From Thermoleophilaceae bacterium (GTDB lineage Bacteria > Actinomycetota > Thermoleophilia > Solirubrobacterales > JACPNS01): a DNA stretch of 10,510 nt. Position 1 is the first letter of the stretch, and each line of letters opens with the position of its first letter. The stretch is from assembly GCA_016463365.1 (NCBI GenBank), contig JAEMRJ010000082.1:1-10510 (forward strand), written 5' to 3'. This document shows positions 1-5,525 of this stretch, in pieces. A program made the translations under genes and the position numbers. The notes below the pieces were generated by a model that saw nothing but the letters and a program-made list of their open reading frames with translations, did no database searches and had not been told where the DNA came from.

Positions 1-519
1 ACCTCGTACGTGCCGCGTCCCGAGTGGTACTTCTTCTTCCTGTTCGAGCTGCTGCGCGTCATCAAGCCGCCGGAACTCGTCTTCGTCGCAACCCTCGGCA
101 TTCCGAACATCGCGATTGCGCTGCTGATCCTGCTGCCGTTCTACGACCGTGGTCCCGAGCGTCGGCCCGAGCGTCGGCCGATCGCCATGACCTGCATGGT
201 TCTGACGATCGTCGCAATGACGTACCTCACGCTTCTGGGTTCACTCGCCGGTTCGCCGACCGAGATCGACGCGGAAGTCCCGGAGCAGTACGTCTACGGC
301 AAGGAAGTTGCCGCCAACTCCGGTTGCCTCGGTTGCCACAAGTTCGGCGAGAACGGCAACGACGGCCCGGGTCCAAACCTCACCACGATCGGCGCACGCC
401 TGCCCAAGCAGGCGATCGAGCGCACTCTGAACAACCCCACTGCGCCGATGCCGAGCTTCAAGAGCATGCCCGAGGACCAGAAGACGGCACTCGTCAACTT
501 CCTCGGCCAGTTGCGCTGA
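1..519 (+). CDS. Cytochrome b subunit IV-like domain fused to cytochrome c, bc-type complex (5' end missing)
   Basis: This is the C-terminal part of a quinol:cytochrome c oxidoreductase subunit in the membrane, running off the left edge (172 residues remain). Residues 7-10 are PEWY, the Qo-site signature of the cytochrome b C-terminal domain (subunit IV). Two hydrophobic segments follow, at about 26-48 and 60-82. Next is a soluble domain with a heme c site, CLGCH at 109-113, and a plausible axial Met at 150 (PMPSF). The gene ends with the usual cytochrome c C-terminal helix. Fusion of subunit IV with a cytochrome c resembles QcrC of Bacillus. Whether the cytochrome b N-terminal half is in the same chain cannot be seen here. 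The GTG at position 10 is internal, since the open frame and family similarity continue to base 1. menG follows after 29 bases. Its placement beside menaquinone genes fits a menaquinol-oxidising complex. Confidence 0.9.
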   Translation, partial: TSYVPRPEWYFFFLFELLRVIKPPELVFVATLGIPNIAIALLILLPFYDRGPERRPERRPIAMTCMVLTIVAMTYLTLLGSLAGSPTEIDAEVPEQYVYGKEVAANSGCLGCHKFGENGNDGPGPNLTTIGARLPKQAIERTLNNPTAPMPSFKSMPEDQKTALVNFLGQLR

Positions 520-535
520 CCGACCGCTTGTCCTC

Positions 536-541
536 TAGTCT
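536..541 (+). promoter_or_regulatory. Possible -10 box of menG (TAGTCT)
   Basis: TAGTCT fits the actinobacterial -10 pattern TANNNT and lies 7 bases before the menG ATG, so transcription could start at or next to the start codon. No usable Shine-Dalgarno is visible: the AAGG at 543-546 is only 2 bases from the ATG. It matches similar boxes before dcd and tatA. No clear -35 is seen. Confidence 0.35.
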
Positions 542-548
542 CAAGGCC

Positions 549-1295
549 ATGAGCGACTCCGCACCTGCCGGCTCTGCCGCGCAGAAGGGCACTCTGCCCG
601 AGCAGCAGGTCCAGGCGATGTTCGACCGCATTGCCAAGCGTTACGACCTGATGAACACCGTCATGACTGCTGGTCTTCACGACGAGTGGCGTCGTCGCGC
701 AGTTCAGATCGCCGGTGCGAAGCCCGGGCAGCACGTTCTGGATGTAGCGACCGGCACCGGCGACCTGGCATTCGAGCTGGCCCGGGCAGTCGCTCCGGGC
801 GGAAGCGTGACCGGCGCGGATTTTTCTGCGGAGATGCTCGTCGTTGCGCGTGACAAGCAGCGCGCAGCGCTCGCAGGCCTCGACGCCGAGGTCATCTTCG
901 AGCAGGGCAACGCTCTCGATCTGAAGTACGACGACGACACCTTCGACGCCGTGACGGTCGGATTCGGCGTGCGCAACTTCTCGGATCTATCGGCCGGCCT
1001 GACCGAGATGGCTCGCGTCGTGCGCCCCGGCGGCAAGTTCGTGATCCTCGAGATCTCACAGCCGCAGAAGGGTCCGCTGAGCTACTTCTACAAAGCCTGG
1101 TTTGACGGCCTCGTGCCGTTCATCGGCAAGTTCGCGGGCGAAGACTCCGCGTACACGTACCTGCCCAACTCGGTCAAGCGTTTCGCAAAGCCCGAACAGC
1201 TCGCCGCAGTTCTGCACGAGGCAGGGACCGAGCAGGTCGGTTGGACCAGCCTGGCGGGTGGCATCATCACGATTCACCATGGCGTCGTCGCCTGA
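549..1295 (+). CDS. menG: Demethylmenaquinone C-methyltransferase (MenG/UbiE)
   Basis: This SAM-dependent enzyme methylates the ring of demethylmenaquinone, the last step of menaquinone synthesis. It has 248 residues, close to the usual family length. The family N-terminal block (MFDRIAKRYDLMN, 24-36) leads into the SAM-binding motif I, VLDVATGTGDLA, at 63-74. The UbiE/MenG signature VGFGVRNFSD is at 137-146. Further blocks are RPGGKFVILE (159-168), YLPNSVKRF (204-212) and GGIITIHHG (237-245). A bc complex upstream and a polyprenyl synthase downstream argue for menaquinone rather than ubiquinone. The ATG at 549 gives the normal N-terminal extension before MFDRIA. It lacks a good ribosome binding site and may be read from a leaderless transcript. 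The 3' end overlaps the ATG of the next gene by 17 bases. Confidence 0.95.
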   Translation: MSDSAPAGSAAQKGTLPEQQVQAMFDRIAKRYDLMNTVMTAGLHDEWRRRAVQIAGAKPGQHVLDVATGTGDLAFELARAVAPGGSVTGADFSAEMLVVARDKQRAALAGLDAEVIFEQGNALDLKYDDDTFDAVTVGFGVRNFSDLSAGLTEMARVVRPGGKFVILEISQPQKGPLSYFYKAWFDGLVPFIGKFAGEDSAYTYLPNSVKRFAKPEQLAAVLHEAGTEQVGWTSLAGGIITIHHGVVA

Positions 1296-2298
1296 GGCGG
1301 CCTTCGTGAGCGGCGACACGCGCGCATTCCAGGCTCTCGTCGCAACTGTCGGCGAGAGCATCACCTCGCGGCTTGCAGATGTCGAGCGGCGCCTGACTGA
1401 GCTCGTTGAGGCGCGCGACCCCGGCGCAGGTGCACCTGCCCTGGTGACCTTGCGGGCGGGCGGAAAACGACTGCGTCCGCTGCTGGTTCTGACCTGCGGC
1501 GCGATTGATGACGCGGGGCCCGGAGAAGACGCTGCGCTGATCAGCGCAGGTGCCGCCGTCGAGCTTGTCCACATGGCGACGCTCGTCCACGACGACGTCC
1601 TCGACGACGCCGATCTCCGTCGCGGAAAACCAACGGTCTACGCCGAGCACGGCCGCGACGTGGCGACGCAGACCGGAGACATGCTCTTCGCGCTGGCCTT
1701 CATGGAACTCACCGAAAGCGGAGATCAAGCGCAGGTGCGCGCCCTTTCCGACGCTTCGTCCGGTCTCGCCCAGGGCGAGCTGCTCCAGCGTGAGGATGCA
1801 TGGGACGCGACCGTCACGCGCGAGCGCTATCTGCGTCGCTGCACGCTGAAGACCGCACGCCTATTCGAAGCCGCGGCTCAACTCGGCGCCCATGCCGGCG
1901 GTCGCCCCGAACTGGCCGACCAGTTCGGATCGTTCGGCTCGAAAGTGGGCCTGGCCTTCCAGCTTGCCGATGACGTCCTCGATGTCGTTGCGCCCACCGA
2001 CGTCACGGGCAAGACCCGCGGCGCAGATCTGCTTGACGGCACCGTCAACCTGCCACTGATTGTCGCGGCCGAGCGCGATCCGGTCCTCGCAGAAATCGAC
2101 CTGCGTGCGATCCACACGCCCGCACAGGCCGGCGACGTCTGCGACCGCATAGCTGCCACCGGTGCGCCGGACGATGTCCTCGCCGAGGCCCGCCAGCTCG
2201 TCGCCGAGGCCAAAGAGATGTTCGGCCCCGAGATCTCGCGCACCGAGCGCCAGGTGCTTTCTTCGATCGCCGACCAGGCCGTGGGCCGCAACAACTGA
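1279..2298 (+). CDS. Polyprenyl diphosphate synthase, long-chain type (menaquinone side chain)
   Basis: This trans-prenyltransferase condenses isopentenyl diphosphate onto an allylic primer; here it most likely makes the menaquinone side chain. It has 339 residues, typical for heptaprenyl/octaprenyl synthases. Diagnostic motifs are GGKRLRP (61-67), the first Asp-rich motif DDVLD (105-109) and the second, DDVLD (231-235, within FQLADDVLD). Other family blocks are GELLQ (166-170), TARLF (192-196) and LLDGTVNLP (251-259). The residue five positions before the first Asp-rich motif is Ala100, not aromatic, which favours long products (inference from the known chain-length rule). The start is uncertain. 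ATG 1279 overlaps menG but has no ribosome binding site. GTG 1306, nine codons on, has GAGG at 1294-1297 at good spacing and leaves all motifs intact. A menG-polyprenyl synthase pair matches the Bacillus menaquinone gene order. The exact chain length cannot be read. Confidence 0.93.
   Translation: MASSPEAAFVSGDTRAFQALVATVGESITSRLADVERRLTELVEARDPGAGAPALVTLRAGGKRLRPLLVLTCGAIDDAGPGEDAALISAGAAVELVHMATLVHDDVLDDADLRRGKPTVYAEHGRDVATQTGDMLFALAFMELTESGDQAQVRALSDASSGLAQGELLQREDAWDATVTRERYLRRCTLKTARLFEAAAQLGAHAGGRPELADQFGSFGSKVGLAFQLADDVLDVVAPTDVTGKTRGADLLDGTVNLPLIVAAERDPVLAEIDLRAIHTPAQAGDVCDRIAATGAPDDVLAEARQLVAEAKEMFGPEISRTERQVLSSIADQAVGRNN
1294..1300 (+). promoter_or_regulatory. Shine-Dalgarno supporting the alternative GTG 1306 start
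   Basis: GAGGCGG spans the menG stop codon and lies 5-8 bases before GTG 1306. The ATG at 1279 has nothing comparable upstream. Use of 1306 would couple the polyprenyl synthase to termination of menG with a 10-base gap. Confidence 0.4.
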
Positions 2299-2304
2299 CC
2301 CACG

Positions 2305-2333
2305 AAAAAGGGCCGGTCATCATGACCGGCCCT
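2305..2333 (-). terminator. Rho-independent terminator for the minus-strand zinc-ribbon gene, possibly bidirectional
   Basis: A perfect 11-bp inverted repeat (arms 2309-2319 and 2323-2333, arm AGGGCCGGTCA) with a 3-base loop lies between two convergent genes. Read on the minus strand, the stem is followed directly by five T (complement of AAAAA at 2305-2309), the classic intrinsic terminator form. On the plus strand only scattered T follow (GATTCAGTTTCG), so it would act more weakly for the upstream polyprenyl synthase. The hairpin starts 10 bases after that gene's stop. Confidence 0.85.
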
Positions 2334-2379
2334 GATTCAGTTTCGTATTCCCCGGGGGGTGTGGGTGGTACGAAGCTTT

Positions 2380-2748
2380 CTAGAAGTCCTCAGGCAGGAT
2401 GTGCCCGCCGTCGAGGGCCCCGACGAAACTGTTGATCTCGGTGGCCATGTTGGCGTAAGTCAGGTTGCGCAGGTCGCGCACAAGAGAGTCCGTGCCGCGG
2501 TCGAGCAGGCAGTCAAACTTCTCGATCAGTTCCTCATCCATGACGCCCGGCGAAACGTCTTCGCAGTTGGGGCATCGGAGGGTCACGCGCCACAGGGTGC
2601 CTTCGGCCTGTTCCCAGTCGATCGGGTAGACCATGTCGCAGTCACAGTGGGCGCAGTTGGCAACTTCATCGATACGGCTGGCGACGAGGTCCTGGACGCG
2701 CCGTGTGCGCTGCTCGCGCTTGCTGATTTTGTTGTTGTAAGGGTTCAC
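2380..2748 (-). CDS. Small zinc-ribbon protein of unknown function
   Basis: I do not recognise this protein. It has 122 residues from the chosen GTG at 2748. A basic N-terminus (ISKREQRTRR, 8-17) precedes a two-knuckle zinc ribbon: CAHC at 32-35 (a further Cys at 37) and CPNC at 59-62. Then comes an acidic, probably helical tail ending in LPEDF. Such ribbons often bind nucleic acid or partner proteins, but nothing here fixes the role. No membrane segment or signal peptide is seen. Start choice: the frame stays open upstream to a TTG at 2889, but that lies inside dcd, and the stretch includes a rare AGA codon and low-complexity sequence. GTG 2802 is a second option. None has a clear ribosome binding site. 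Coding is supported by the paired CxxC motifs, host-like codons and a matching terminator 47 bases past the stop. It is the only minus-strand gene and is divergent from dcd. Confidence 0.75.
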   Translation of the reverse strand: MNPYNNKISKREQRTRRVQDLVASRIDEVANCAHCDCDMVYPIDWEQAEGTLWRVTLRCPNCEDVSPGVMDEELIEKFDCLLDRGTDSLVRDLRNLTYANMATEINSFVGALDGGHILPEDF

Positions 2749-2867
2749 TTGGTGTCTGCTCTTGGTGGTGGTGCCTTGCGGCTTCGCAGACGTATCGGCC
2801 ACCGTGCACGAAGGCTTTAGACCCGAATTTCGCCAATCGTCCAGAGCCTGCGTAGACTGACCATTCG
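2749..2867. other. Divergent intergenic region between the zinc-ribbon gene and dcd
   Basis: These 119 bases must hold the promoters of both divergent genes. For dcd a TAGACT -10 is visible (2853-2858). For the minus-strand gene I find no convincing -10/-35 pair. No strong hairpin or repeat is evident. Confidence 0.5.
2853..2858 (+). promoter_or_regulatory. Probable -10 box of dcd (TAGACT), leaderless or near-leaderless start
   Basis: TAGACT matches TANNNT and lies 9 bases before the dcd ATG, placing +1 at or within about three bases of the start codon. No Shine-Dalgarno is present. Because the upstream gene is divergent, dcd needs its own promoter here. A weak -35 candidate, TTCGCC at 2829-2834, is 18 bases upstream. 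Confidence 0.5.
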
Positions 2868-3434
2868 ATGGTTCTCTCTGACGGAACAATCAAGGCCGAG
2901 ATCGAGGCTGGACGCATCGTGATCGACCCCTATGAGCCCGGCAACATTCAGCCCGCGAGCATTGACGTGCGCTGCGATCGCATGTTCCGCGTGTTCCACA
3001 ACGGGCGGCACCCGTACATCGACGTGCGCAAGCCGATGGACGACCTCACCGAGCGCGTCGAGGTCAGCGGCGACGAGCCCTTCATCCTGCACCCGGGCGA
3101 ATTCGTGCTCGGTCAGACGCTCGAACGCGTGTCCATCCCCGACGATCTCGTCGCCCGCCTCGAGGGCAAGAGTTCGCTCGGCCGCCTGGGTCTGCTGATC
3201 CACTCCACGGCCGGCTTCATAGACAGTGGATTCACCGGCAACATCACTCTGGAACTCTCCAACGTCGCCAACCTCCCGATCACGATCTACCAGGGCATGC
3301 CGATCGGTCAGATCTCTTTCATGCGACTCGATCGACCGGTCGAGAAGCCGTACGGCTCGGGCGAACTGACGAGCAAGTACCAGGGCCAGGCCGAACCGAC
3401 ACCCAGCAGCTACCACCTCAACTTCTCCAAATAG
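2868..3434 (+). CDS. dcd: dCTP deaminase, bifunctional dCTP deaminase/dUTPase type
   Basis: This cytoplasmic enzyme deaminates dCTP and, in this subgroup, also hydrolyses dUTP, giving dUMP for thymidylate synthesis. It has 188 residues, the normal length. The N-terminus carries QPASIDVR (28-35). The core motif [10 protein letters not shown] (101-110) is followed by HSTAGFID (112-119) and ITLELSN (126-132), with the catalytic Glu at 129. A C-terminal KYQGQ (170-174) belongs to the closing lid. The HSTAGFID form, in place of the HVTAHRID form of the E. coli deaminase, and close likeness to the M. tuberculosis protein favour the bifunctional type (recalled, not aligned). One oddity: residue 120 is Ser where relatives usually have Pro (DPGF). 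The first ATG after the -10 box was taken as start. tatA follows after 25 bases but has its own promoter-like box. Confidence 0.95.
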   Translation: MVLSDGTIKAEIEAGRIVIDPYEPGNIQPASIDVRCDRMFRVFHNGRHPYIDVRKPMDDLTERVEVSGDEPFILHPGEFVLGQTLERVSIPDDLVARLEGKSSLGRLGLLIHSTAGFIDSGFTGNITLELSNVANLPITIYQGMPIGQISFMRLDRPVEKPYGSGELTSKYQGQAEPTPSSYHLNFSK

Positions 3435-3447
3435 CCGCACGAGCGCG

Positions 3448-3453
3448 TAGGCT
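3448..3453 (+). promoter_or_regulatory. Probable -10 box of tatA (TAGGCT), leaderless start
   Basis: TAGGCT lies 6 bases before the tatA ATG, which would put +1 exactly at the A of the start codon. No Shine-Dalgarno is seen. The hexamer is outside the dcd reading frame (dcd stops at 3434), so it is not a by-product of coding sequence. No clear -35 is seen. Confidence 0.45.
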
Positions 3454-3459
3454 CAGACC

Positions 3460-3723
3460 ATGCCAGGAAACATTGGACTTCCCGAGATTGCGATCGTCCT
3501 CGTGATCGTGCTGATCATCTTCGGCCCCAAGCGCCTGCCAGAACTCGGCCAGTCGCTGGGTCGTGGCATCCGTGAGTTCAAGGGATCGCTCGGCGGCGAT
3601 CACGATGACAAGCCGATCGTGACCGAACTTGACGAGGGCGACAAGACGAAGGCCGCCGAGCCGACAGTCACCGCCACCCCCGTCGACCCTGAGAAGCCGC
3701 GCGAAACCTCGGCCGGCTCCTAG
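3460..3723 (+). CDS. tatA: Twin-arginine translocase subunit TatA
   Basis: TatA oligomers form the variable pore or membrane-thinning element of the Tat system, which exports folded proteins. The 87-residue protein has the expected short N-out helix (about 5-20), then the hallmark [10 protein letters not shown] (21-30) at the hinge and an amphipathic helix to about 43. An acidic, Pro/Thr-rich disordered tail follows. [10 protein letters not shown] with a long tail fits TatA rather than TatB, and no TatB is seen nearby. tatC follows 22 bases downstream, so the two are surely co-transcribed. The start is the ATG that gives the standard N-terminus [10 protein letters not shown]. It has no ribosome binding site but a good -10 box just upstream. 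Confidence 0.95.
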   Translation: MPGNIGLPEIAIVLVIVLIIFGPKRLPELGQSLGRGIREFKGSLGGDHDDKPIVTELDEGDKTKAAEPTVTATPVDPEKPRETSAGS

Positions 3724-3733
3724 CCTCTGCCGC

Positions 3734-3737
3734 GGAG
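3734..3737 (+). promoter_or_regulatory. Shine-Dalgarno of tatC (GGAG), supports the GTG start
   Basis: GGAG lies 8 bases before GTG 3746. It supports this GTG, rather than a later ATG, as the tatC start. It also contrasts with tatA just upstream, which has no such site. Confidence 0.6.
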
Positions 3738-3745
3738 CTTGATCC

Positions 3746-4531
3746 GTGGGCAAGATCAAACCGATCGCGCATGAGGATGAGCTGAGCCTCGTCGAGCACC
3801 TCGATGAGCTGCGCACGCGCCTGATCGTCACGATGTCCGCCTTCGGCGTCGTTCTGGCGGTTTGTTTCTGGCAGAACGAGAAGATCCTTGAAATCGTCAA
3901 CGACCCGTTGCCGGCCGGAACGAAGCCCGCCACCTTCGCCGTGTCCGAGGCCTTCATGTCGACGCTGACGGTCACCGGGTACGCCGCGCTGATCATCGTC
4001 AGCCCCTTGATCGTCTACCAGCTCTACGCATTCGTGGTTCCTGCCTTCAGCGAGGACGAGCAGCGCGTGGCGAGGCCGCTTGTGATCATGGCGCCGATCC
4101 TCTTCATCGGCGGTTGCGTGTTCGGCTACTACATCGTGCTGCCCGCGGCCGTCAATTTCCTGCTCAATTTCAACGCCGACCAGTTCAACATCCTGCTGCG
4201 GGCGACTGACTACTACAGCTTCTTCGGCTTGACGGTCCTTGCGATGGGCGCGCTCTTCGAGCTGCCACTCGCAATCCTGATCGCTGCTCGGATGGGCGTG
4301 GTCACCTCCGATCAGCTGCGTGCAAACCGGCGCTACGCGGTGTTGATCATCGCAATCGTGGCGATGCTCCTCCCCGGCGTGGACCCGGTTTCGATGCTGA
4401 TTGAGATGGTGCCGCTGCTCATACTCTTCGAACTCTCGATCTGGCTGACCGTCTGGTTTGCCAAACCAGTGCAACACGAAGATGCGGTTAAGGCTGCAAA
4501 TACACACGAACCAGACGCGGCGATGCGGTAG
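3746..4531 (+). CDS. tatC: Twin-arginine translocase subunit TatC
   Basis: TatC is the membrane receptor of the Tat system that binds the twin-arginine signal peptide and recruits TatA. It has 261 residues, with six predicted membrane segments at about 27-42, 73-98, 111-137, 156-181, 197-212 and 216-238. The cytosolic N-terminal signature is HLDELRTRL (18-26). The acidic first cytosolic loop has EDEQR (103-107), part of the signal-peptide binding surface. FELP is at 171-174, and LLPGVDPVS (208-216) corresponds to the conserved Pro-Asp block before the last helix. The tail after 240 is hydrophilic and variable. The GTG start has a proper Shine-Dalgarno and keeps the standard N-terminus. tatA lies just upstream. 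A membrane-anchored TPR-like gene follows after 14 bases, probably in the same transcript. Confidence 0.96.
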   Translation: MGKIKPIAHEDELSLVEHLDELRTRLIVTMSAFGVVLAVCFWQNEKILEIVNDPLPAGTKPATFAVSEAFMSTLTVTGYAALIIVSPLIVYQLYAFVVPAFSEDEQRVARPLVIMAPILFIGGCVFGYYIVLPAAVNFLLNFNADQFNILLRATDYYSFFGLTVLAMGALFELPLAILIAARMGVVTSDQLRANRRYAVLIIAIVAMLLPGVDPVSMLIEMVPLLILFELSIWLTVWFAKPVQHEDAVKAANTHEPDAAMR

Positions 4532-4545
4532 CTTTCCCGCCGGAA

Positions 4546-5298
4546 ATGCTGTTTGACCTACAGGGACCGCGAAAGACCGCCGTCAAGGTGATCTATCTGG
4601 GCCTGGCCATCCTCATGGCCGGGGGTCTTGTGCTGTTCGGAATCGGCAGCAGTGTCAACGGCGGACTCGCAAATGTCTTCAGTGGCGAGGACAGCACGTC
4701 GGCCGCCAAGGACAACGTCAACAAGTACTCCGAGCAGCTCGCCGCCAACCCGAAGAACGAAAAGGCGATGCAGAGCCTGATCGCGGCGCGTTACTCGCTG
4801 GCCGGCGATCCCGCCAACTTCAATCCAGAGAACAATGAATTCTCGGCCGACGGCAAGGCTCAGCTCGAGCTGCTCAAGGACGACTGGGCCGACTACCTGA
4901 AGATGACCGACAACAAGCCGGACCTTGCGACTGCGAACTATGCCGTCAGTGCCTACCTCGGACTGGAAGACGCCAAGGGAGCAACCGCAGCTCAGCAGAT
5001 CATCACCGAGCGAAAGCCCAATGCTGCAAATTACCTGGCGTTGATGCTCTACGCCTCCTATGCCGGCGACACGATTGTTGCTTCGGGCGCCGAAGTTCAG
5101 GCGGAGCGGCTTGCGACCAAGGACGAGAAGAAGGATGTCGCTCAACAGATCAAGGAAATAAAGGAGCAGATCGGCGACCGCAACGAGCAGATCCAGAAGC
5201 AGATCCAGGAGCAGTTTGCGCAGCAGTCCCAGGGCGCAGCCGGCGGCGGTGCCCCGGCCAACCCGTTCGGCGGAATCGGTGGCACGGCCACCCAGGCG

Positions 5299-5310
<12 letters not shown>
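4546..5310 (+). CDS. Membrane-anchored TPR-like protein of unknown function
   Basis: I do not recognise a named family. The 254-residue protein starts with a short basic segment (MLFDLQGPRK) and one hydrophobic helix at about 14-36 (YLGLAILMAGGLVLFGIG), which looks like an uncleaved anchor. The rest should face outward. Residues 54-90, 111-142 and 146-175 look like degenerate TPR helix pairs (ANPKNEKAMQSLIAARYSLAG is the clearest). Residues 192-228 form a charged, Gln-rich coiled coil, followed by a Gly/Ala/Pro-rich disordered tail. The shape suggests a scaffold or folding helper at the membrane. Its place 14 bases after tatC hints at a link to Tat export or envelope quality control, but that is inference from position only. 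The ATG was chosen because it precedes the anchor directly; CCGGA just upstream is a weak ribosome site. The last codons fall in a 12-base copy of the 5' end of the tRNA downstream. Confidence 0.85.
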
Positions 5311-5410
<100 letters not shown>

Positions 5411-5515
5411 TTTCGGTGGCTGAGCGGCGCGTTGAGCTGCGTCGTTCGGCGGCTCACGGCCGATCGGCCGCTTCGCCACCTGCCTCCTTGTCAACACACC
5501 GCTCAGCCGCCGAAA
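5411..5515 (+). repeat. Large inverted repeat / RNA hairpin between tRNA-Lys and the PLP-enzyme gene
   Basis: The arms are 5411-5427 (TTTCGGTGGCTGAGCGG) and 5499-5515 (CCGCTCAGCCGCCGAAA). Sixteen of 17 positions are Watson-Crick, and the seventeenth (T5417 with G5509) is a G-U pair in plus-strand RNA but an A-C mismatch in minus-strand RNA. Inside, a 3x3 internal loop is followed by GTTGA (5431-5435) pairing with TCAAC (5491-5495). A 14-bp palindrome (5457-5470) forms an inner hairpin, flanked by GGCG (5448-5451) and CGCC (5474-5477). No T-run follows on either side, so it is not an intrinsic terminator. The first base of the left arm directly follows the tRNA, and the right arm ends one base before the Shine-Dalgarno of the next gene. 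Confidence 0.75.
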
Positions 5516-5516
5516 T

Positions 5517-5520
5517 GAGG
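5517..5520 (+). promoter_or_regulatory. Shine-Dalgarno (GAGG) supporting the TTG 5526 start
   Basis: GAGG lies 5 bases before TTG 5526 and decides the start, because no ATG or GTG in frame lies near the family's usual N-terminus. It abuts the base of the large hairpin (right arm ends at 5515), so stacking or melting of the stem could alter ribosome access. Confidence 0.5.
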
Positions 5521-5525
5521 CGAAG

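Noticed and set aside
2359..2820. Plus-strand open frame of 153 codons opposite the zinc-ribbon gene
   Set aside because: It is the complement of the CxxC-containing frame, begins just after a terminator hairpin, and shows no recognisable motif or ribosome site.
3721..3726. TAGCCT and TAGCTT (4529-4534) as -10 boxes for tatC and the TPR-like gene
   Set aside because: Both overlap TAG stop codons of the preceding genes, and their spacing to the starts (19 and 11 bases) does not fit the leaderless pattern. Co-transcription from the tatA promoter is simpler.
3668..4507. Long minus-strand open frame of 279 codons opposite tatC
   Set aside because: It is a shadow of tatC: rich in His, Arg and Asp as expected for the complement of a hydrophobic GC-rich gene, with no family motif.
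5411..5520. A second, class II tRNA (Ser/Leu-like), because GTGGCTGAGCGG resembles their D-arm region
   Set aside because: No matching acceptor stem, anticodon stem or TTC-containing T arm can be placed on either strand. The long inverted repeat explains the pairing better.
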